Shown piece by piece: positions 21,651 to 31,801 of a stretch of DNA of 64,000 bases. The stretch is from contig JADWQD010000003.1 of assembly GCA_016110215.1 (NCBI GenBank), forward strand, positions 3,038,001 to 3,102,000. The letters run 5' to 3'. The translations under genes and the position numbers were made by a program. Position 1 is the first letter of the stretch; each line of letters starts with the position of its first letter. The DNA comes from Capronia americana. Taxonomy: Eukaryota > Ascomycota > Eurotiomycetes > Chaetothyriales > Herpotrichiellaceae. The notes beneath the pieces were generated by a model that saw only the letters and a list, made by a program, of their open reading frames with translations, ran no database searches and was not told the origin of the DNA.

Positions 21651-23499
21651 TCAAGAGAGCGGCACCCTGCCGATGAAGAAGTCTTTTTGCTGGTGATCAT
21701 AGCCATACAGTAGGACGTCAAAGGAATAATGGATGTCGTAGAGCACTGTTTTGGGCGTGTTCTCCGGTATCTCCAGCGTGACCAGTAGAATTCTTCGAGA
21801 ACGCTGCCATTCCTCTGCCATCAGTGCAATGATTGTCTTAGCGAGGTGAGTCGGCAGGTGAGAATTCTCATAGCCACGCCCGCATACCTCCATTTGGGGC
21901 CAGACAATATCCAGGATGTGGTTGAAATATGCCGTGGAGGGCATGTTGTATGAGAACTGCAACAGGACTTCCGAGAGACTGTACCCATACACGTCCACCA
22001 GATTGGACATTTTCAGGTCAAGTCCGTCGATCGTCTCGACAACCCCGCGTAGAACGGCAGCGTTGAGGGCCTGGTCGAATTGTCCCCCCTGAAGAGCAGT
22101 TGCACTCCCGAAGATTAGCCTGCACAGGAGGTAGTACAAATGGTTCATGTGGCGTCGATGATGCGTGAGTTTCTGCGCACTTAGATTCGGGGGCGTGATG
22201 GACGCTGCTCCCTCTGTGACAATTTTGCTTTTCCAGACCTCGAGCCGCCTTTCCTGGATGTCAAGTAAAGCGAGCAAGTGACAGGGTGCGACAAGGCCGG
22301 GGTTGACCTCTTCGACTCCAGGCGTTGAATCCGGCCTCTGTATCGACCCATTCATCAGCTTTTGAGCCGTAAAGCCCATCCTTGGCAGACTCTCACGAAC
22401 CTTTTGCGCAGCAGCCGTGCAATAGTAGACGACCATTCTTCTTCTGAGTTCCATAGTTTTGAGCATGATATCATAGAGCAGATCGTCCGAGGATAGTCCA
22501 AGGATGCAATGCAAATAAATATCCTCGTCTGCCCAGCCAGAAAGAAGATCTGCCCGGCTGGAGCTGGGCTCGACGGTACCAGCCCCAAGATCCATTGACG
22601 CTGATGGGCGGTGCGAGATACGTAGACGGTACCACAGCTGCAATGCGATGTCGCCGGTATGCGACTTCATGATCTCATGTCGATGTCTGCGCACGAAACT
22701 GGCTGTCTCGAGCACCGCGAGCCGGAATCGGAGGTGGTCCGTGGATGCGTGGTGGTAATAAGCCAGGAGGACCTTGCCGATGAGAGTGAGCGGTGCATTT
22801 TGAGGACTCTGGCTTTCCTCCTGCCTCGTTGCGAGCTCGCAATATTGTCGCGCATGACAGCTGTGCAGCGTATTCGGGCTCGGGGTAGCGGTTGACCTCC
22901 TCGGGTCTCCGACCACGTTGCGCAGCGTTAAGGATGCGTCGAGCGTTGAAAGGTTGGATGCCGCTAAGCAGAGAATGGCGTATTGAAGGAAGGCACAGTC
23001 CAGCGATTGCATGCTAAAGCGGTGCAGCGAGGGAGGAAGAGTCGCCTTGACGTGCCCATCGAAATGCTGGAAGTAGACCAGGTCCGGCTGGGAAAGCGAA
23101 AGGTCTGCTCGACCGGGCGGGAGGAGCGACTGAGCGAGAGTCGTAGAGATGGCAGTAGTAGTAGTAACAGGAGTTTGGGGGCGAACTGCGTGGCTCCTGT
23201 CCTTTCCCAGACTGCTTGACGTCCTGCCCGGCCGATGCATGGCTGTGCTATTCTTATTCCCAGGCTCGACGACAACAAAGCCACTTTCATAGACGCAATC
23301 CAACCCAAGACGTCGACACGCCTTGCACGCGGGTCTGCCCTCGTCGCACTAAACGCCATCACGTTAGCAAGGGTCGCATATCGGCTCGCTGTGGACGAAC
23401 TCGTTTGCCGCGTCGACGACAGCTGCCACATCCTTTCCTGCTTCGGCTGATCTGGCGCGGTTTGGCAGAAGACCTCGTGGCCGTGTCCGGCGATGGCAT
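21651..23499 (-). CDS. Zn2Cys6 transcription factor
   Basis: Nuclear DNA-binding regulator of 598 residues. Exon 1 (23499-23401) encodes SRSRKGCGSCRRRGKR and exon 2 (23348-21651) continues with CDEGRPACKACRRLGLDC. Joined, they give the exact pattern C-x2-C-x6-C-x6-C-x2-C-x6-C. The 52-nt intron (23400-23349) splits the zinc cluster before its third Cys, a frequent intron position in this family. The remainder is a helical regulatory domain with SMQSLDCAFLQYAILCLAASN near residue 120 and a C-terminal VLYDIHYSFDVLLYGYDHQQ, resembling the Fungal_trans_2 type. A run of Thr/Ser (TTTTAISTT) links the two. It is tail to tail with the Kelch gene. Targets cannot be deduced. Confidence 0.88.
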
Positions 23500-23914
23500 C
23501 GGCCTGCAATCCTGAGCAACGCGAATGATTCCGAGCCTGAGATCAGCTCGGTCCGTTGAGGGACACGGATGATTATCAAGGTCCGTGGAGATAATTAAGT
23601 TGGAATATCAAAACGCCCTCGCGTGGTGCATTTGCTCAACTGTAATCCATGGCGGCACCGTCGGTGGCTTGAGAGTACTCAGAGCAAATGGCAGTCTACA
23701 TGACACCAGAAGGACCTACACTCGCTTCTGCTTTGGATAGTGTACAGCAACCAACTGATCGCTGGTGGCCTCTGGCGGCGGTTACGGTCGCCTCGGTTGT
23801 GAAAGTCGCTTCTCCCCATTGTCAAGCTATGTTCACCATCGCATCCACCACGTATGCGCCTTCTTTCCACCAATCCCTTGCACTGCTATCAGTATACATG
23901 CGCCATCATCGGGT
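23500..23914. other. Upstream region of the Zn2Cys6 gene
   Basis: Minus-strand upstream region of the transcription factor. No gene or strong motif seen. Confidence 0.4.
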
Positions 23915-24556
23915 TCAATGATGGAATGAACCCGTGCTGGTCTCCTTGCAGAACTGGTCGCAAGCGAGGCAGCTGCAGACGCAACAGATGCAGCATTCTT
24001 CCTCGTCCCACCCTCCACGAAGCTGAGCATCCGTCCTGTTCTGAGGTAGAGATCGCGCCTGTGGACAGCCCGGATCGCTGGAACACGGGACCGGCATCGA
24101 GGTCTTGTCGACTGCGGGACTCGAAGGTTCGGCGCGGGGAGCAGTAGGTGACGCGTATGGCTCGTTAATGTACTCACGCTCAGGATGTTGAGACATGCCC
24201 TCTCCTTCTGTCGGAGCTTTCGGGCTTGAAGCCTCGGAAGAAGTCGGTGTCTGGCCTAAGCTTCTTTCAGCCATCTCCACGACGTCCTGTGGTGGAGAGA
24301 GATTTCCGTATAAATACACAGGAACTAGAATTCGGTAACGTTTAAAGCCTAGGTTGCGTAGTCGATAATTTACCGCCTCGATGTTCGGATCTCCCTGAAG
24401 TGGGCGAATGCGGTGGATGGACATGAAATGTGACACCAGAGGGAAGTATATATACTTGCACCCAACTGGTCGTTTGCGCTTGACTGAGTCGTGTCCGTTC
24501 GAGTGACTTCGCGTTTGTTTACTGCGTAGAGGATGCTCGAGCATATGCTGGACCAT
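23915..24556 (-). CDS. Doubtful small ORF with Cys-rich tail
   Basis: An open frame of 213 codons starts at ATG 24556, only 41 bp after the stop of the GTPase-HET gene and on the same strand. It has a basic N-terminus, the segment DPNIEAVNYRLRNLGFKRYR, a Pro/Ser/Thr/Glu-rich middle and the tail ECCICCVCSCLACDQFCK, where eight Cys lie within 18 residues. A tail like this could be palmitoylated or bind metal. I recognise no family, and the low-complexity middle is typical of chance frames. It could also be part of the 3' UTR of the neighbouring gene. Confidence 0.3.
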   Translation of the reverse strand: MVQHMLEHPLRSKQTRSHSNGHDSVKRKRPVGCKYIYFPLVSHFMSIHRIRPLQGDPNIEAVNYRLRNLGFKRYRILVPVYLYGNLSPPQDVVEMAERSLGQTPTSSEASSPKAPTEGEGMSQHPEREYINEPYASPTAPRAEPSSPAVDKTSMPVPCSSDPGCPQARSLPQNRTDAQLRGGWDEEECCICCVCSCLACDQFCKETSTGSFHH

Positions 24557-24597
24557 CACGGCGGTCCATCGCGTGAAAGGAAGGTGCCGATCGTCGT

Positions 24598-27500
24598 TCA
24601 GATTAGGTCAAATGTCTCCGTTGAACTGTTCGCGTCCCGTCCAATAAACGCCTCGCCGTCCATCATGCCATACACAAAACATTCACCGATGAGCTTGTAG
24701 TATGATCTCACCTTCCGAAGAACAACAGGGACACTGCATCCATAGAGGATCACAACTGTATCGTCTAGTCTTGTTTCAGGCGGGCACAAGGCGAGAGAAA
24801 TGGAGTTTTCATCCTTCAGGGCGATTGCCGCCAAAGTCCTACCCCAGACGACCTCTTGGACCCGGTTCAGGAATTCATGGACATGAGTCGACTTTAGCGT
24901 CTTCAGGAGGAAAGTCGTGTCGATATCGTCCCTGACACTCTGTCGGAAGGCAAATTGGCAGGCTCTTCCATACCACTCCGGCACGGCTTTCCCCTCGGAG
25001 CTGCGATCAGCGACCAGGGTTCGCCAGAACGGACTTGGCACGGGGTCTTTCATATCGTTCCATCCATCTATTTCCATCCACTCCCTTGGGATACTTCCAT
25101 TCATCGACCTCTGGCCGAGTTCCCCGACTCTACCCAGGTGGAACCCCGAGGCGGTTAACATCCGCTGGATACCTTCTGTACGGAAACTGACGTGACCTTG
25201 AGGTGTGGTTTCGCCGCAAGCGCGATATGGCCGTGAGTGTGGCATTCCTACCAGCGATACTCCCTGCTGCCGATCGTACTGGAAGTCTGAGGCACGTCGT
25301 CTGAATGTGTACTTGGTGATGGTAGGGATCCAAGACGGGAGACCGCACTTTGGCGCCCACGGTCTACATATGATGTCGAGAGAGTTTGACGACTCGACCA
25401 CCAACTTTGTTACGTCCTGGAACAACTCCTCAGGCTGCAATCCATAATCCACTTGCAGGTTTTGGAAGGCTACCCTGTCCTTGGCAAGGTCAATGATGGC
25501 GTAGACAGTATCAAGCAGTTCAGTGACCTCGAAGGTCGGCAAGAGAGAAAGCAGTGTTTCCAGATCCAGTAGGCGCTGTAGAATGTTGCCTTGGGTGTCT
25601 TTGCGAAAGATCAGCCGGGAGGCCTCAATCAAGGAAGCAGCACCCAGAAGCTGCACGTCCCCTAATTCTAGATTGTCTTCATCCGATAGAGCCAGATTCT
25701 GTTGCAGTTCGGACCACTTTGATCGTAGTAATACGGCAACATCCACGAAGTCCTGCCACGGAATGACCCGGTAGCCGCAGTGTACCGTGGCAGCACGGGA
25801 GAATAGTATTTCTTGTACAACGAACCTCCTTCGGAAGTACGGTCGAGACATGAGTTTTGTAAGTTCCAGCCATTTTCGCTTGTTGCCCACGTCCTCGACA
25901 AGCTCTTCAAGACGGGCAAAGTCAAGTACTTGGGGAATAAAGTCGAGAGCTTGGACTACGGCTGGACTCGCTGAGCCGAGCCAGATGCAGACATTGGAGG
26001 CCGATCGGAAGAGCTGGCTCATTCTTCGAACCTCAAGACCTCGCTCTTGAAGATCAAACTGGCTGTAGAGACGTCAGGGCCCGTATCGACTGGCCAGAGG
26101 GAACAGTACTCGGAACCAAAGAAAACTTGAGTCGAGTCATTGTCCGATGCGCCCACGTAGATGGTCTGGTCCACACAGCTTTCGGGGGAATGAGGACTCA
26201 CTTGATAGACAAAGCGTCAACCCATAGCAGTATATCTGTATATGGACGTCGAAGACATCTCAAGGCAGCTTCGAGCGTGTCCGATATCTGGATCGGGAAC
26301 ACGTGGTAATTCCGCCTGAAATTGACCGTAACGCTTTTGTTGTTCTGGCCAACAACGTAAGAGAGTGCAGCATACTGAGGAGGGTGCCTGAGATTGGCGA
26401 TAATGAGCGAGAGCTCGACAGGCACAGGCCCCTGTCCCGCTCGGAGATGGACAAGTCGAAAATCGTCGCCAGTGAGGCTTTCGTAAATTGACTGCTGGGA
26501 ATCAGTGGGTCTCACGGTGTCTCCTGCCAGAAAAAGTGAGCTGTAGTCCGTCGTCGGTACATTGTCTGGCTTTGTTAAGCCCCAACTTCTTGAAGGTGTG
26601 GCCATCAAGCCTTGGATTTGTGCGGCATCGTTGGCGAGCCATAGCGAGCCTGCGTCGGTGATGGCGGAGTTATCAAGCACTTGTAATTCCCTGAGATTCT
26701 TCTGGAGGCCTGCCAGATTTCCGCTCATCAACTGCGACCCAGAGACTACTGGGCCCTCCTCGAGCTTTGCCTGTCTGCTTTCTGCATGCTCTTGGCGGAT
26801 TCTCTCATTATCTTCGTCTGCCAGTCGCCGAAACTCGTGGCCAAGAAAAGTCCCAGCAGAAGTACGTTCCAGTGGCAGATTTTCGTCGACAAGCTCTTGC
26901 TGTATCGTGAGTGCTAGACCCTTGCCGTGCGCACTGATTGTCTCCAATGCATGGAGGGCGGACGCGCGATCGCCATAGGACCTTGCAACCCTAGCACCTT
27001 CACTAATCAAGTCGCGCCAGTAACTCTGAATCAATTCTTCCTCACGTTTTTTTGCCATAGCTAAGTCCACTATGTCCCACATCGAGGAAACAAGGATCAG
27101 ATGTGGAAAGCTCTGTACGCCCAGCATTTTCTTCATTGTAGTTAGGTTGCGAAGAGCGCTGCCTCCCATCCTCGTTGCCGTAATCGGTTGCATGTAAAGA
27201 ATCGCAGTTACCCGAGTCTGTGTCTGATACTGGGCGGCAAGCCACATGGCAAGATCCTTGAAAACTTCCGCGTCGGGTTTGTGAGTGTCATCGAATCCGG
27301 GGGTGTCCACCAGGGCAACATGGATTGAGTCGAGCTTCAAATGATACGGTCGAACGTTCTTGGTTACTGCAATCTTCGGTTAAGAACTCGTGGCTAGAGA
27401 CACCCACGCAGCAGGGTTTACTTACCTGACTCGAGCGAGTCACCAACCTCGACGTCCTCGCCTGTTACTTCACGAATGAACCTCGACTTGCCTGCACCCG

Positions 27501-27771
27501 TGGGGCCCATCACTATAACTACGGCATCCGCCTCTGGAAGTTCCGCATCAGCCCGGAGCAGTACGACTTCTGAGTCTCGCTTTCGGTGAGACCCCGGAGC
27601 AACCACAATTCCGGGGTGAAGGGGTTCGATGCGGCGTAGAATTTCACTTTCATGCCGACGTCTTGAGTGCTGTGTTCGATTTTGGTGAGTCGCCCTGATA
27701 TTGTCGAACCAAAAGTGTGGCTCTATAGATCGCGGCCTGTTTGCCGTGTCCGCCTCAGATTCGGTCTCCAT
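24598..27771 (-). CDS. P-loop GTPase fused to HET domain (GTPase-HET protein)
   Basis: Predicted intracellular sensor-effector protein of 991 residues. Exons are 27771-27426, 27366-26202 and 26062-24598 (introns 59 and 139 nt), all in frame. N-terminal GTPase: G1 P-loop GPTGAGKS (residues 89-96), VGDSLESVTKNVRPY switch region, G3 DTPGF (136-140), TRMGGSALRNL and LVSSMWD (about 207-213) as the G4 equivalent. These are the signatures of the AIG1-like stand-alone GTPases common in ascomycetes. A charged helical stretch follows (about 290-320, EFRRLADEDNERIRQEHAE). The HET domain starts near 418: YAALSYVVG (447-455), LLWVDALSINQ (495-505, across intron 2), RRMSQLFRSASNVCIWLG and the third block YFRRRFVVQEIL. 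The GTPase G3 motif and the HET YAALSYVVG block lie in one exon. HET domains trigger cell death in heterokaryon incompatibility. The start is METESEAD at 27771; an upstream TTG extension is not needed. Confidence 0.9.
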
Positions 27772-29586
27772 TTGGCAGTGTGGTGGAGAAAAGGATTCTT
27801 GCGCTCGGTGAGCCTCCTGCTTCAACTCTCTTCAGGTCCCGGCTATCTCAGCCTCATCCACGTCTGATGGCAGGTGACCGTTTCCTCGTTAAACCGGTAG
27901 ATTGAGGCTGTAGTGTTGTCATTTCCAAGGCTGAAACGCATCGACGATTGGGGTATGGCCGGAAGCGCCTACAGCTCGACTAGCTGAACCAATCGACCAG
28001 GGATGTAGCAGTCAGACACAGCTTTTTGCCTAACGGCATGGCCAGCCGCTAATCGAGGCTCGCAGCAGGTCGTTTCTGTGATTGCACAATTTGCTTCAGG
28101 ACTGGTCCAGCGAGATTCGCCATCGCGTGAGCAGGGTTACTATGTTTCACTCTGCAGTTGGACGGTCTGTTGAGCACCATTGTGTCCTCCGGACACACAA
28201 GACGCCATTCGAAGTCAGACGGGCCACTCTGTATTTTGAATCTTGAATGGGCGTCAGTCAGTCGTGTTGAGACGTGATTCGCAGTCGTAAGCTCAAATCA
28301 AAACTGCGGAGAGGCGCTTGAAGGGAAAGAATTGGCCGAGTCTGGTGAATCACATTCAGCCTTTGGGACGCAAGGCGAATAGCTGACGAATACCTTTGAC
28401 GGGAGCGGCAATCGTGAATGTATTGGCGTTGATCACTGTAGCCAACACAGCTGAGTCTTGACTCTCCACGAAGTTGAGGGTTACAGTGAATTGATGGTGA
28501 GATTGAAAGTCCTTCGGAAGGGTCTTATTCTTTCTGGCTGTACTACAGGCGGTCGTCGGAGTAAAGAATGAGAGTTCGACAATAACAAGCCCAGGACGGT
28601 ATTCCGTGAATGTATTGAGTTATCAATGAACGAAGACGGCTTTTGCCTCGATATCGTGTGTACCAGAAGTTATATTTTGTGCAGAGCTCTGGTCTGAGAG
28701 AACATAGAAGTTTGCGCAACTTTCTTGGATCGTCATGGCCCCTCAATTTACCTCGTAATTCCAGCCATATCACCTCCACATCACCTGTGGTTCTAATCAG
28801 CGCCTGACAAACCGCCACTCAACTCTGGAACCTCTCATGCGACTTGACTTGCAGCAGTTGACCACGAGTTGACCTCATAGCTCTTCTTGCCTCATCGCGT
28901 CTACATGCAAGTGTTGCCATGGATGAGGATGAGAGTGCAAGCTTGGGCGGAAGCAAACGACTATGAACTCAGCAGGCTGGTTTGCGAACCCAGACGGAGA
29001 GTGATGAGAAGGACAGGCATAATCGACGGGATGACGCCCAGAACAGGACGCGAATGAGTTGATGCAGGTAACAGAGGAGAGACGAGAGGTGCGACCAGGC
29101 TCAGATTGGTTGGCTGCTGGTTTTCATTGCACCTGCTCAGGAAGCTTCTTCTAGTTTCCCTCACTGTTCCTGCCCCCATGGCATCCTTCTGGGTGGGAAG
29201 GGTCGACAGCATCGGACTGCTGGGGATGAATGGTGGCAGACTAAACTTAGCCCGCAATGAGCCCCGTCGACCGCAAATCTGATACCGACACATTCAGACT
29301 GAGTCTGACGCAAGGACAAAATACCACACAAAAAAATCAGTGGTGCTTTGTCTCTTACATTGGAAGCCAGGCATGTCCCGGACCTCTTCCAACCATGACC
29401 GACATATGTGCAGTGCACTCCCGGGCTGGGATATTCCTCTTATTAGGTAGGGCCGAAGTCGATATAGACACTCCTGCGGAGCTTGGCGAACAGCAGCATT
29501 CCCTGGACAGGGTAGATCTTGACTTGATTGAGGCTCGTTACAGAAATAGCCTCAAGCCAGCTGGTGAGAAGGTCTCGTGTCTGCAT
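27772..29586. other. Intergenic region upstream of the GTPase-HET gene
   Basis: 1.8 kb with no supported gene. Short frames (28543-28818 minus; 28961-29293 minus) show no domain. It contains the promoter of the GTPase-HET gene and the 3' UTR of the Tex1 gene. Confidence 0.45.
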
Positions 29587-30822
29587 TCATATCGACGGCC
29601 CTCCAGCTGCGCCCACAATCTTCAAGCTGGATTTACCTTGCCTGGTCTCCTCAATCTGAGTATAGGCCAACCAGTAGCGATTGGGATGCCACTCCACAGC
29701 TGGAATCCCACTTGTGCCTGTCGCAATCGTGTGGACCACGTCGCCGGTCTCGGCGTGATATATCTCAAAGCCCGAACTGAGGCCCTCGCCGCCGCCGGTG
29801 CCCATCTCTTCACTTGCTCCTACGAGATATCGGCCGTCCCACGACCAGCTGAGACCGCGGATCGCGCCGGAGCTTGTATTGGACACTGTCCGGCGGCATA
29901 CCCAGTCTGTGGTGTCCCACAGGGAGATCATAGCGTCTGAACCGCCAACGGCCATATATTTGCCGTTGGGGCAATAGGATATGGCAGTGCAGGAGGAAGT
30001 GTGGGCGGCTATGGCATGTAGGGGTGCCATGGACGGGTAGTCGAGAATCTTGACGGAGCCGTCTCCTTGTGTGATAATGAGGTCTGCTGGAGGATATGCG
30101 TTAGAGAAGGTCGTCTGGTTAGTTTGCTGGTTCTGCTTGTGGCGCGACAGTATGTGCGGCGAGGAAGGTATCGCAGTTGAGATGGGGATGAGAACGTCGC
30201 CCTGTGATGGGTCTAAGTGTCCGTTGTTGTTGTCGTTGTCGACCAAGATAGCTTCGGGGTTCGAACGCACCTTAGTCCCCGCCAGCAGTACACTTCCATC
30301 AACACTCCAGCTCAGCGTGAACGGTTCTCCACCCACGTCCAGTTTGCTCACGCAGGCCTTCGTCCGGGTGTCCCAGAAGCGCACGGTCCCGTCCGAAGCG
30401 CAGCTGGCCAACTCAAACTCCCGCACGGGGTTGAAGAGGACTTTCTCCACAGCATGTCCATGGCCTCTGAGCTCGATCTGACTGCGTGGGCTTGTGCGTT
30501 CTACATTCCACACTCGAATACTCTTGTCATTGGCGCCGGTTGCGATCAATCCGCCTGATGCATTCCATGAGATGGTTCGGTGGCTGTGAGGCGTGAGGGA
30601 AACGAATCAGCCGTCATGTGCCATGCGTTTTCTCGTCTGGGGGTCTTTCGGTTCGTGAAAATACGACAGGTTCGCATGCATTTACTTGCAGATGACGGGT
30701 ACGTACATGGTCGGGACTGCTGTACGGGTGGCAGGATCGGTGTACTGCTGTGTCTTTAGCAGACTGAATTGGGTTCCAAACTTGTCGCGGCCAAGATGCT
30801 TGCGCTGGCTCACAGGTGCCAT
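29587..30822 (-). CDS. tex1: THO complex subunit Tex1/THOC3, WD40 protein
   Basis: Nuclear WD40 propeller of the THO/TREX complex, which couples transcription to mRNA export. Exon 1 (30822-30707) encodes MAPVSQRKHLGRDKFGTQFS and PTIHR at the junction; exon 2 (30583-29587) continues TISWNASGGLIATGANDKSI, for 370 residues. WD units show the expected GH...WD spacing: SIRVWNVE, GHGHAVEKVLFNP then TVRFWDTRT, FTLSWSVDGSVLLAGT, ITQGDGSVKILDYP, SSCTAISYCPNGKYMAVGGSDAMISLWDT, IRGLSWSWDGRYLVGASE and VEWHPNRYWLAYT. A loop of about 45 residues rich in Asn, Gln and Ser (DNDNNNGHLDPSQG onward) interrupts the middle of the propeller. The 123-nt intron separates the short N-terminal segment from the first blade, as in related fungi by my recollection. 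Confidence 0.88.
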
Positions 30823-31801
30823 GTCAGCGCAGTCAAGAATTGTAGGAGGGGAACGACAAGCTGATAATGCAGCGATCAGTTCCCAGCCTCGACGCCCTTG
30901 ACTGCCAAGATGAGCAAGCCCATCCCGATTCGGGCAATGGTGATGCCGCTTTGTGCTCAACTTGAGCTGCCCAATGACTCATCTCGCTTGAGAACTGACC
31001 TGCGTGGGGCCAACCATTAGCGCCTGGGCTCGCGACGCGTCGCGGGGTTCATACTCCAGAAGCCCCTCAGCCAATGAAAGGTGAGTAGTTGTTCAAAAGC
31101 AGCGTCCCCAACGGTTGCGTCTCGACCTTGTCAAACCAAACAAACGTGTATCAGTGAGAGAAAACCTCTCGATACTGGCGACCGACGACCTCGAGCGATT
31201 GATGGTTTCTAGATCCCGACGCCGGGTTTCCCTCTACTGCAGACTTACTTGTCTCATCACATCATGTCTCAAAAAGCTTACCCGGCGCTGGCCGAATCCC
31301 CTGCTCTCCGCTTCATTAGCCTCGCTGGACTTCGGTGGTGGCAGTGTCTTTACCCGGGCGTGTGGGCAGCAATGGCAAAAGTTCCAATAGCTCCCTCTTA
31401 CTAGCGATCAAACAAGGGTGTGCCCTCACAAGAAGCTAATCTGGAGCGTAGTTTTCGCATTGTGGTGGCAGTGCTCGTGCCTAGCCATTGGCTTGGCCTG
31501 GGTGTGACCCCTGGAGTGCCGAAGTTTGCTTGCCAGAAAGTGCACACTTTGATAAGAAGCCTCACCACATCGTGTCAGCCTTGCGTCAACCCCACGCCCG
31601 CCTCGACTCGAGCCAGTCTACTGAGAATGCTTGGAAGCACGTCGTTATAAATGCAGGCTCATCCCTCTCGATTATCCTACCCAGTCCCTGTCATGGTCCT
31701 GACGGCCGAGCCACAACAGAACTTGGATAGCCTTTGCTTGAACCTATTAAACTGATTCTCTTCCAGCGCCGCACGGTGGTCGTGTTACTGCCTATATTAT
31801 T
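30823..31801. promoter_or_regulatory. Divergent promoter region of tex1 and HET genes
   Basis: About 1 kb between two divergent starts. Open frames at 31115-31650 (+) are short and carry no domain. TGCCTATATTATT at about 31789 lies too close to the HET start to be a TATA box. Confidence 0.4.

Noticed and set aside
26198..27340. GTPase as a separate gene from the HET protein
   Set aside because: The exon runs without a stop from the GTPase G3 motif into the first HET block, and the next intron joins the second HET block in frame.
29257..29940. 227-codon plus-strand frame overlapping the 3' part of tex1
   Set aside because: Its second half is antisense to WD40 repeats, and no domain is present.
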